Assembly (NCBI GenBank): GCA_934636865.1
Contig: CAKUBI010000010.1
Location: forward strand, 1-52,614
Reading direction: 5' to 3'
DNA from: an uncultured Oscillospiraceae bacterium
GTDB taxonomy: Bacteria; Bacillota; Clostridia; Oscillospirales; Oscillospiraceae
DNA: 52,614 nucleotides
How positions within the stretch are numbered: position 1 is the stretch's first letter; the number at the start of each line of letters is the position of its first letter. The position numbers and the translations under genes were made by a program. Below the pieces are notes generated by a model. It made no database searches and was not told the DNA's origin. It saw only the letters and a program-made list of their open reading frames with translations. Shown piece after piece: positions 45,854-52,614 of the stretch.

Positions 45854-45890
45854 TGTAGTTTCTCCTTTTCGTATTTGTTGTGGCGCTGGG

Positions 45891-46409
45891 TTATTTTCCC
45901 GCCTTGGGGGACAGGAAGATCGACATGCTGCGGCCTTCCATCTTGGGCTCTTTATCCAGGTTGGCGACCTCGGCAACGGCCTCCGCAAAGCGCACGAGCA
46001 GATCGCGGCCGATGTCCGTGTGCGCCATCTCGCGCCCGCGGAAGCGGACAGAGACCTTGACACGGTTGCCGTCGGCAATGAATTTCTGAGCGTTTTTCAG
46101 CTTGGTATTGAAATCGCCCACGTCGATACCCGGGGACATGCGCACTTCCTTGATCTCGACGACATGCTGATTCTTTCTGGCTTCCTTCTCGCGCTTGCCC
46201 TGCTCAAAGCGGAACTTGCCGTAGTCCATGAGCTTGCACACAGGCGGCGTGGCCTGCGGGGAGATCTTGACCAGGTCAAGGCCCTGCTCGTCGGCGATGT
46301 GCTGCGCCTGCGCGGCAGACATGATGCCAAGCTGCTCGCCGGTCGCGCTGATCAGGCGGATTTCACTGTCCCGGATCTCTTCGTTGATCTGATGCACGTT
46401 GCTGCTAAT
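45891..46409 (-). CDS. infC: Translation initiation factor IF-3 (ATT start)
   Basis: A 172-residue IF-3 that binds the 30S subunit and checks initiation codons. [21 protein letters not shown] and [20 protein letters not shown] in the N-domain and linker, and [19 protein letters not shown] in the C-domain, are clear. No ATG or well-placed GTG exists: an ATT at 46409 lies nine bases after GGAGG and would give [12 protein letters not shown] at the usual length. A non-canonical AUU start is a known feature of infC that lets IF-3 limit its own synthesis. An attenuated leader lies upstream. Confidence 0.93.
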   Translation of the reverse strand: MSSNVHQINEEIRDSEIRLISATGEQLGIMSAAQAQHIADEQGLDLVKISPQATPPVCKLMDYGKFRFEQGKREKEARKNQHVVEIKEVRMSPGIDVGDFNTKLKNAQKFIADGNRVKVSVRFRGREMAHTDIGRDLLVRFAEAVAEVANLDKEPKMEGRSMSIFLSPKAGK

Positions 46410-46571
46410 ACCGAAGCACCTCCGTTTTACTAAAAGATTTTGGCAAACAAAAAACGGGCGCACACCTGCACCCGTACCATGACACAAAAAGCCCGAAGGC
46501 TTTGTTTTCCATGATTGACCCCTTCGCTCTGCTGGGGGTGAGAACAGATGCACCGCTCTTCTTTGTTTTGC
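46410..46571 (-). promoter_or_regulatory. infC-rpmI-rplT leader (L20-leader type)
   Basis: A non-coding leader of about 160 bases between the promoter and infC on the minus strand. It contains a GGUGCAUCUGUUCUCACC segment capable of helix formation, a GC-tetraloop-like hairpin AAAGCC-TTCG-GGCTTT, and a T-tailed terminator close to infC. In Firmicutes this operon has an L20-binding leader that controls read-through; position and layout match that class, but I did not confirm the pseudoknot. Confidence 0.7.
46448..46474 (-). terminator. Attenuator terminator in the infC leader
   Basis: Minus strand CGGGTGC, loop AGGTGT, GCGCCCG (one G-U pair) followed by TTTTTTG, about 35 bases upstream of the infC start. 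It lies between promoter and gene, so it is an attenuator, not an end-of-operon terminator. Confidence 0.8.
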
Positions 46572-46577
46572 GTAGGT

Positions 46578-46606
46578 ATTATATCCTCTGTGCAGCCCTT
46601 TGTCAA
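46578..46606 (-). promoter_or_regulatory. Consensus promoter of infC operon
   Basis: Minus strand perfect TTGACA (46601-46606), 17-bp spacer, perfect TATAAT (46578-46583): the strongest promoter in the window, as fits ribosomal genes. Confidence 0.95.
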
Positions 46607-46710
46607 GGGGATCTTTCTCCCGGCGGCGAAAAATTTTCTGGTATATTTTTGCTTTGCCGCGCCCACACTATGCTCGCAGGCAGTTTTGAAGGAAAGGAGG
46701 CGCACAGGGC

Positions 46711-46830
46711 ATGAAAAACCGCAATAATAAGGACCAGAATCAGCAGAACACCAACCAGAATACCAACCAGAATACCAACCAGAACGGCAATCAGAACGGC
46801 GGCCAGAACGAAAACCGCAATAATCGCTGA
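46711..46830 (+). CDS. Asn/Gln-rich micro-protein
   Basis: A 39-residue open frame, MKNRNNKDQNQQNTNQNTNQ then further NQN and GGQNENRNNR, with a strong AAAGGAGG site ten bases upstream and its own terminator at 46839. More than half of its residues are Asn or Gln, with short tandem NTNQ repeats. It is hydrophilic with no signal peptide. It is divergent from infC; TATGCT at 46669-46674 is a possible -10. Similar Asn-rich short proteins occur in Clostridia, some small and spore-associated, but no function can be claimed. Confidence 0.65.
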   Translation: MKNRNNKDQNQQNTNQNTNQNTNQNGNQNGGQNENRNNR

Positions 46831-46838
46831 GACCCGGC

Positions 46839-46867
46839 AAAAGGCTCCGCCTGCGCGGGGCCTTTTT
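46839..46867 (+). terminator. Terminator of Asn/Gln-rich micro-gene
   Basis: AAAAGGCTCCGC (46839-46850), loop CTGC, GCGGGGCCTTTT (46855-46866) and T tail. One G-T wobble. It supports the micro-protein being a real transcript. Confidence 0.85.
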
Positions 46868-46891
46868 ACATACTCTTAACCTTTCCTTCGC

Positions 46892-46942
46892 TTGCGCTTT
46901 TCGCTCCGGCGGCGTATAATACCTAATATAATGTGGTATTAT
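46892..46942 (+). promoter_or_regulatory. Promoter with overlapping inverted repeat, small exporter gene
   Basis: TTGCGC (46892-46897), 17-bp spacer, TATAAT (46915-46920). ATAATACC (46916-46923) and GGTATTAT (46935-46942) form a perfect 8-bp inverted repeat with an 11-base centre that starts inside the -10 box, a position suitable for a repressor. Confidence 0.65.
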
Positions 46943-46964
46943 TGGTTTTTATGAAAGGAGCGCC

Positions 46965-47456
46965 ATGCTGGATTCCTTTTCCCTCTGGCTGCACGAAACG
47001 GCCGCGGGCGAAGCGCTGCTCACGATGCTCATCTCCATGCTGCCGGTCGTGGAGCTGCGTGGGGGCCTGCCCGCGGGCGTCGCGATGGGCCTGCCCATCC
47101 CCGCCGCGTTTTTCGCCTCACTCATCGGCAACATGATCCCCGTGCCGTTTGTCATTCTCTTCGCGCGCCCCCTTTTCAAGTGGATCCGCGTACATATCCC
47201 GAAGCTCGGCGGCCTTGTCTCCCGGCTCGAAAACCGCGCGAAGGCGAAAAGCGCGGACATCCTCCGCTACCAGACGTGGGGGCTTCTGATCTTCGTCGCC
47301 ATCCCGCTGCCGGGCACGGGCGCGTGGACCGGCGCACTCATCGCGGCGGTGCTCGACATGCGCCTAAAGCGCGCCGTGCCGGTCATCTTCCTCGGCGTCG
47401 TCATCGCCGGGTCCATCATCACGCTCCTGACGCACGGCGTCACGCTGCTGTTCTGA
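46965..47456 (+). CDS. Small multidrug-export family membrane protein (COG2426-like)
   Basis: A 163-residue membrane protein with about four hydrophobic segments. The block ISMLPVVELRGGLPAGVAMG (about 23-42) followed by GNMIPVPFVI and VAIPLPGTGAWTGALIA is the signature of the small multi-drug export family (Pfam Sm_multidrug_ex). Transport of drugs is only inferred from the family name. The ATG at 46965 has AAAGGAGCG upstream. It is monocistronic, with a promoter overlapped by an inverted repeat, and ends at the hairpin at 47471. Confidence 0.85.
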   Translation: MLDSFSLWLHETAAGEALLTMLISMLPVVELRGGLPAGVAMGLPIPAAFFASLIGNMIPVPFVILFARPLFKWIRVHIPKLGGLVSRLENRAKAKSADILRYQTWGLLIFVAIPLPGTGAWTGALIAAVLDMRLKRAVPVIFLGVVIAGSIITLLTHGVTLLF

Positions 47457-47470
47457 AAATCAAAAAGGAA

Positions 47471-47497
47471 AAGGAAGCCCTTGGGGCTTCCTTTTTT
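47471..47497. terminator. Terminator between small exporter gene and glmS
   Basis: AAGGAAGCCC (47471-47480) pairs with GGGCTTCCTT (47484-47493), followed by TTTT. A-rich sequence on the left makes it usable by glmS from the other side. Confidence 0.85.
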
Positions 47498-47499
47498 CG

Positions 47500-49344
<1,845 letters not shown>

Positions 49345-49450
49345 ATGTAAATTCTCCTTTTGATGATTTTTGAAAAATGGGCAGAAATGCCCCTTTGCGG
49401 CGCAAAGCCGCTTCGTCAAAAGGACAAACGCGCAGTCATTTGTCGCTTTT

Positions 49451-49589
49451 TCCGTGGTCACAGCCCCTTTGTTCTGCGGTCGCCTGCATATTTGCCGGCT
49501 GTGTGCGCGCCCACGGGCACGGGGAAGCATCCGCCGAAATTTCGATCCTCTTCCCACCTCGTCGTCCCGCCAAGGGCGGGCGCTGGCGC
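49451..49589 (-). ncRNA. glmS ribozyme (GlcN6P-responsive riboswitch)
   Basis: On the minus strand AAGCGCC opens the element, followed by GACGAGG, ATCGA, TCGGCGG and ATGC, then an ACAGCC/GGCTGT paired domain with a CAGGCGACCGC stretch and a closing CCGTG/CACGG pairing. These blocks match the conserved core and P3/P4 region of the glmS ribozyme class, and the element lies in the glmS leader with its 3-prime edge about 105 bases before the ATG. Expected self-cleavage is just before G at 49589. The 3-prime boundary is approximate. Confidence 0.93.
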
Positions 49590-49610
49590 TTATGATGGAG
49601 ATCTCTCCAT
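49590..49610 (-). other. Possible 6-codon leader frame abutting ribozyme cleavage site
   Basis: Minus strand AAAGGAGCTC-ATG is followed by codons for MERSPS and a TAA whose last base is the nucleotide directly before the expected ribozyme cleavage. The frame also lies in a hairpin-capable sequence (ATGGAGA and TCTCCAT). AGGAG occurs at 3- and 10-base spacing. It may be chance; no evidence of translation. Confidence 0.3.
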
Positions 49611-49718
49611 GAGCTCCTTTCTCCTCTGCGATTTTTTATTTCAAACCGGCAGAGCCGGCTGAAAGCGGTTATTTCGCCCCGCCGCGGGGCAAACTCTCCC
49701 AAAAGGGAGGAACATGAA

Positions 49719-50402
49719 ATGGCTACTGCTTTTATCCGCACGATCGTGCTCTATTTTCTCATCATGATCGGGCTGCGGCTGCTCGGCAAGCGGCAGATCG
49801 GCGAGCTCGAGCCCATCGAGCTCGTGCTCACGCTGCTCATCTCGGACCTTGCCGCCGTGCCGATGCAGGATTTCGGCATCCCGCTTTTAAACGGCGTCAT
49901 CCCGATCATCACGCTGCTTGCGCTCTCAATGCTGCTCTCGTGGGGGAGCGTTCGCTCCATCCGGCTGCGCCGCCTCATCTGCGGCAGCCCGACGGCGCTC
50001 ATCTTAGACGGAGAGGTGCAGCAGGACGCGATGCGCCACAACCGCTTCACGCTCGACGAACTCATTGAGGAGCTTCGCTCGCAGGGCGTGACGGACCTCA
50101 CGACCGTCAAGTACGCCGTGCTCGAAACGGACGGGCAGCTCTCCGTCCTCCTCTATCCAGGCGACCAGCCCGCAACGCCCAGGCAGCTGGGAAAGCCCGT
50201 CAAAGACGACACCTTCCTCCCGCACATTTTTATCAACGACGGGCGGGTGCTGGGCGAAAACCTGACGCTTGCGGGGCTGGATGACGCATGGCTCCAAAAA
50301 ACCGTGCGCGCGCAGGGCTACCGCGCCCCGTCGGAGATCTTTCTTCTCTCGCTCGACGGCGCTGGCAAGATCCTCTGCATCGGAAAGGACGGCGCAAAAT
50401 GA
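49719..50402 (+). CDS. DUF421 (YetF-like) membrane protein
   Basis: A 227-residue protein with three hydrophobic segments in the first 85 residues (IRTIVLYFLIMIGLRLLGKRQIGE; GVIPIITLLALSMLLSW) and a cytosolic C-terminal half. GKRQIGELEPIELVLTLLISDLA and NRFTLDELIEELRSQGV are DUF421 hallmarks, as in YetF/YdfS of Bacillus spore-associated proteins. It has AAAGGGAGG upstream and overlaps the next gene by 4 bases. DUF421 and DUF4363 genes often pair, and the pair occurs here. The function is unknown; a spore or envelope role is inference. Confidence 0.85.
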   Translation: MATAFIRTIVLYFLIMIGLRLLGKRQIGELEPIELVLTLLISDLAAVPMQDFGIPLLNGVIPIITLLALSMLLSWGSVRSIRLRRLICGSPTALILDGEVQQDAMRHNRFTLDELIEELRSQGVTDLTTVKYAVLETDGQLSVLLYPGDQPATPRQLGKPVKDDTFLPHIFINDGRVLGENLTLAGLDDAWLQKTVRAQGYRAPSEIFLLSLDGAGKILCIGKDGAK

Positions 50403-50782
50403 AACGCTTTTTCTTTATTCCCTTCTGCCTGCTGCTCGCGCTCTTTGCCGCGTCGCTCGTGAACGCGCGCGTGTCGGACGCGCGCGTGGAGGACTGGTGC
50501 GCTTCGCTCGATACCTTACAGCAAACTGCGCAATCCGAGGACTGGGAAGCCGTGCGCAGCGGTCTCTCCGCCCTTCACGAAAGCTGGAATGCGCACACGG
50601 CGTACTTCCACATCATTTTGCAGCACGACGAGCTCAACGAGGTCGAAGCCCTCTTCGCCCGCGCGGACAGCTTCGCCTTCGAGCAGGACGAGGGCGAGCT
50701 TCGCGCGTGCGTCGCCGAGCTCCAGTCGCAGCTGCGGGTGCTCTCTGAAATGCAGGAGATCTCGATCAAAAATATTCTGTGA
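50399..50782 (+). CDS. DUF4363-like exported small protein
   Basis: A 127-residue protein with an N-terminal signal/anchor (MKRFFFIPFCLLLALFAASL) and a helical body: WEAVRSGLSALHESWNAHTAYFHIILQHDELNEVEALFARADSF condenses to the DUF4363 pattern of Trp, His and acidic residues. Its ATG overlaps the DUF421 stop (ATGA), so the two proteins are co-translated and probably act together. It ends 2 bases before the convergent nrdR stop, with no terminator between. The function is unknown. Confidence 0.78.
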   Translation: MKRFFFIPFCLLLALFAASLVNARVSDARVEDWCASLDTLQQTAQSEDWEAVRSGLSALHESWNAHTAYFHIILQHDELNEVEALFARADSFAFEQDEGELRACVAELQSQLRVLSEMQEISIKNIL

Positions 50783-50784
50783 GC

Positions 50785-51240
50785 TTATTTGCTCTCGAGC
50801 AGCTTGTTGAGCTCCTTCATGAACGTGTCGATGTCCTTGAACTGGCGGTAAACGGACGCAAAGCGCACGTAGGCCACCTCGTCCACGGCGCGCAGCTTGT
50901 CCATGACGAGCTCGCCGATGTATTCGGTGCTCACCTCGCGCTCGAGGGAGTTCTGCAGCGTCTGCTCGATCTCGTCGGCCTTCTGCTCGAGCACCTCGAA
51001 GGGAACGGGGCGCTTCTCGCAGGCGCGGATCATGCCGTTTAGGACCTTGCGCTTGTCAAAGCTCTGGCGGCTGCCGTCCTTTTTGATGACGACCATCGGC
51101 AGGCTCTCCACCGTTTCATAGGTGGTAAAGCGCTTGGCGCAGGACAGGCACTCGCGGCGGCGGCGGATGCTGCTGCCCTCCTCCGCGGGCCGGGAATCGA
51201 TGACCTTGCTCTCTTTATAGCCGCAATAGGGGCATTTCAT
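50785..51240 (-). CDS. nrdR: Transcriptional repressor NrdR
   Basis: A 151-residue regulator of ribonucleotide reductase genes. The N-terminal zinc ribbon has CPYCG (3-7) and CLSC (about 31-34) with the RRRREC run; the ATP-cone domain follows ([19 protein letters not shown], about 49-67). No nrd genes are in the window. Upstream on the minus strand is TATACT (51276-51281) within the inverted repeat AGTAT-ACC-ATACT, possibly a self-regulated promoter, though the -35 is weak. Confidence 0.95.
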   Translation of the reverse strand: MKCPYCGYKESKVIDSRPAEEGSSIRRRRECLSCAKRFTTYETVESLPMVVIKKDGSRQSFDKRKVLNGMIRACEKRPVPFEVLEQKADEIEQTLQNSLEREVSTEYIGELVMDKLRAVDEVAYVRFASVYRQFKDIDTFMKELNKLLESK

Positions 51241-51313
51241 CGTGCAGGACCTCTTTTCTCTTCGTAGTCAGAGTGAGTATACCATACTTTTTTTGAAGAT
51301 GGTAGACATAATT

Positions 51314-51568
51314 TTAATTTTCCCACACTGTCGGGCATTTTTTCTCATCCAGCCGGTAGACGACGCAGCGCCGCCCCCGCACCTGCGCCACCCTTGCAAG
51401 GCAGAAAAGCTCCGGCAGGGGAAAGGGGCCGTCCTCCTCGCAGGGGATGGCAAGCAGCGTCTCCCGCTCCCGCTCGCAGAGCAATACGCTCCGGCAGCGC
51501 GCGAGCGCGCAGTCGAGCCGCGCGGAGCGAAACAGCGGCCCCTCGGGCAGCGCGCGCCATGTGTCCAT
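51314..51568 (-). CDS. Uncharacterised 84-residue protein
   Basis: An 84-residue frame, MDTWRALPEGPLFRSARLDC then a mixed charged body with LPELFCLARVAQVRGRRCVVYRLDE. The ATG at 51568 has GGGGAGGG at good spacing. A terminator hairpin just upstream (51594-51627) belongs to the previous gene, and an in-frame extension beyond it reads into shadow of the next gene. No family is recognised. Four cysteines are scattered, without a clear metal motif. It could be a real lineage-restricted protein; confidence is moderate because of the GC-rich shadow background. Confidence 0.5.
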   Translation of the reverse strand: MDTWRALPEGPLFRSARLDCALARCRSVLLCERERETLLAIPCEEDGPFPLPELFCLARVAQVRGRRCVVYRLDEKKCPTVWEN

Positions 51569-51593
51569 GCCTTTTCCCTCCCCTGCGGCGCAG

Positions 51594-51630
51594 AAAGCGC
51601 CTGCGCTATGGTATGCGCAGGCGCTTTTTA
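51594..51630. terminator. Terminator of secreted-protein gene
   Basis: AAAGCGCCTGCGC (51594-51606) pairs perfectly with GCGCAGGCGCTTT (51615-51627) with an 8-base loop and flanking T or A run. It ends the leftward gene at 51640. Confidence 0.9.
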
Positions 51631-51639
51631 TTATGCTGT

Positions 51640-52209
51640 TCACTGCACGCTGTAGCCGCCGCGCACCAAAAGCTTTGTGCCGCCCGCACCGGCCTGGACG
51701 CCGTGGCTGTCGATGCTGGCCATGTAAAGGTGGTTCTTTTGCAGCGCTTCGCCGCCGGAAAGGATCGTGCCGCCCGTCTCGTCCACAAGGCCGGGGCTGC
51801 TCGCGGCCACGCACACGCCGCTGCCCGTGCGCAGCAGCGCCTCGCTGCCAAGGCCGAGGTAAAGGATCTGCCCCTTCTCGAGCGTGACGACCGCAAAGGC
51901 CGACGCCGTGCCGCCGGAGGAGCCGGAAGAGGTCCCGGCGGAGCTGCCGTACTTCTGCTCGAAGGCCTTCGTCTCGCTTCTCACCTGTTCGGTGAGCCTG
52001 CTTGACAGCTCCTTTTCCCGGCTTGCAGCCTTCTTGTCCACATCGGAGAGGACCTGCGGCAGGAATTTGTCGTTTAAGTAGCTCAGCGTCACGAGCGGGT
52101 CGCTGCTCGTGCCCGCGCCGCCGCTGGCCATGACCGTCAGCGAGAGCACGAGCGCGCTCACGAGCAGAAGGCCGACAAGGCGGGCAAAGGCGTTGGGTGA
52201 TTTTTTCAT
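51640..52209 (-). CDS. Uncharacterised secreted or membrane-anchored protein
   Basis: A 189-residue protein with a hydrophobic N-terminal segment (about 9-30, ARLVGLLLVSALVLSLTVMA), a coiled-coil-like stretch (about 40-85, SDVDKKAASREKELSSRL), a Gly/Ser linker, then a small C-terminal beta-rich domain (VTLEKGQILYLGLGSEALLRTGSGVCVA, HLYMASIDSHGVQAGAGG). Similar proteins occur in Oscillospiraceae genomes to my recollection, without known function. The ATG at 52209 is supported by the hydrophobic segment. It lies 54 bases downstream of the MazF-like gene. Confidence 0.7.
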   Translation of the reverse strand: MKKSPNAFARLVGLLLVSALVLSLTVMASGGAGTSSDPLVTLSYLNDKFLPQVLSDVDKKAASREKELSSRLTEQVRSETKAFEQKYGSSAGTSSGSSGGTASAFAVVTLEKGQILYLGLGSEALLRTGSGVCVAASSPGLVDETGGTILSGGEALQKNHLYMASIDSHGVQAGAGGTKLLVRGGYSVQ

Positions 52210-52228
52210 CGGTGCATCCTCTTTTCTT

Positions 52229-52259
52229 CCCGGCGCGCACCGGTCGGGTCCGCGCCGGG
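52229..52259. repeat. Inverted repeat between MazF-like and secreted-protein genes
   Basis: CCCGGCGCG (52229-52237) and CGCGCCGGG (52251-52259) form a perfect 9-bp GC-only stem with a 13-base loop. There is no T run on either side, so it is not a standard terminator. It lies 19 bases upstream of the secreted-protein ATG. Confidence 0.6.
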
Positions 52260-52263
52260 AGAT

Positions 52264-52614
52264 CTATACCAGCTGGGTGTTCTGCAGGCCGAAGCTCACG
52301 GCGATGGCCGCGTCGATGCGCTCCATCAGCTCGCCGTCCACGCGGCCCATGCGCTCGCGCAGCCGCCGCTTGTCAAGCGTCCGGATCTGCTCGAGCAGCA
52401 CCACGCTGTCGCGCGGCAGACCGTAGTCCGGCGCGGAGAGCGCAATGTGCGTGGGGAGCTTTGCCTTGTTCATCTGCGAGGTAATCGCCGCGGCGATCAC
52501 CGTGGGGCTGTATCGGTTGCCCGTGTCGTTCTGCACGATGAGCACCGGGCGCACGCCGCCCTGCTCGCTTCCGACCACGGGCGAAAGATCGGCGTAATAA
52601 ATATCGCCGCGTTT
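52264..52614 (-). CDS. mazF: MazF/PemK-family endoribonuclease toxin (5-prime truncated by window)
   Basis: The N-terminal part is cut at the right edge, but the visible frame reads [20 protein letters not shown], the canonical MazF/EndoA start region lacking only a few residues. Then [26 protein letters not shown] and [30 protein letters not shown]. Arg near GGVRPV and the Thr in SPTV match catalytic positions of sequence-specific ACA/UACAU-type mRNA interferases. The cognate antitoxin would lie beyond the window. 117 residues are visible; the C-terminus is complete. Confidence 0.93.
   Translation of the reverse strand, partial: KRGDIYYADLSPVVGSEQGGVRPVLIVQNDTGNRYSPTVIAAAITSQMNKAKLPTHIALSAPDYGLPRDSVVLLEQIRTLDKRRLRERMGRVDGELMERIDAAIAVSFGLQNTQLV

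Noticed and set aside
46385..46397. Downstream GTG as the infC start
   Set aside because: It is too far from GGAGG and would remove the conserved N-terminal residues; the ATT at 46409 has the right spacing.

Overview
This window is a GC-rich (clearly above 55 percent by eye), densely coded chromosomal segment of a low-G+C-type lineage bacterium, most likely a gut Clostridia member of the Oscillospiraceae/Ruminococcaceae kind. Support comes from the Firmicutes gene set and order (yqfC-yqfD-phoH-ybeY-era-yqzL-recO-mutS2, infC-rpmI-rplT, ylmH, ynzC, HPr with His15 and Ser46, a GlgC plus GlgD pair, a glmS ribozyme). The sporulation-linked genes yqfC, yqfD and ylbJ point to a spore-forming ancestry. 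No tRNA, rRNA, insertion sequence, prophage or CRISPR array is visible.

Layout. 0.2-3 kb: phosphoketolase and a NifX/NafY-like Cys-tailed protein. 3-9.1 kb: leftward single genes (SH3 membrane protein, cation/proton antiporter, oligopeptide-binding lipoprotein, DEAD-box helicase, a lipoprotein with a KPVIYLYP motif). 9.2-17.4 kb: a complete leftward glycogen operon glgB-glgC-glgD-glgA-glgP with overlapping or tight junctions. 17.4-22.3 kb: XpaC-like protein, YnzC, YlmH, an ABC exporter, and a zinc-ribbon/Ig-like protein. 22.5-25.4 kb: uridine kinase, a split chromate-transporter pair, and BirA. 25.6-27.9 kb: an MBOAT acyltransferase plus SGNH hydrolase pair. 27.9-36.3 kb: GTP-type PEP carboxykinase, RsmA, a TauE-type exporter, a frameshifted DUF3841 gene with an internal duplication, a G5/3D cell-wall protein, a 0.7 kb non-coding stretch, and UvrC. 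36.4-45.2 kb: HPr, then mutS2-recO-yqzL-era-ybeY-phoH-yqfD-yqfC, with ylbJ divergent. 45.3-46.6 kb: rplT, rpmI and infC behind a long leader with an attenuator. 46.7-51.2 kb: an Asn/Gln-rich micro-protein, a small membrane exporter, glmS behind a glmS ribozyme, a DUF421/DUF4363 pair and nrdR. 51.3-52.6 kb: two uncharacterised genes and the body of a MazF-type toxin cut by the window end.

Functionally the window is mostly core biology: carbon flow (phosphoketolase, PEPCK, HPr, glycogen storage and mobilisation), DNA repair (UvrC, MutS2, RecO), ribosome biogenesis (Era, YbeY, RsmA, IF3, L20, L35), and envelope functions (GlmS, MBOAT/SGNH, G5/3D). I see no clearly new multi-gene system. The most interesting signals are regulatory: a 29-bp operator-like palindrome overlapping a birA promoter; a glmS ribozyme whose cleavage site abuts the stop codon of a possible 6-codon reading frame; a GTAAC-repeat element at three promoters; a perfect palindrome at the HPr promoter; an ATT start for infC behind an attenuator; and an unexplained GC-rich, terminator-ended intergenic element upstream of the G5/3D gene. 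The annotated proteins are mainly assigned from family motifs read by eye; no database search was run.
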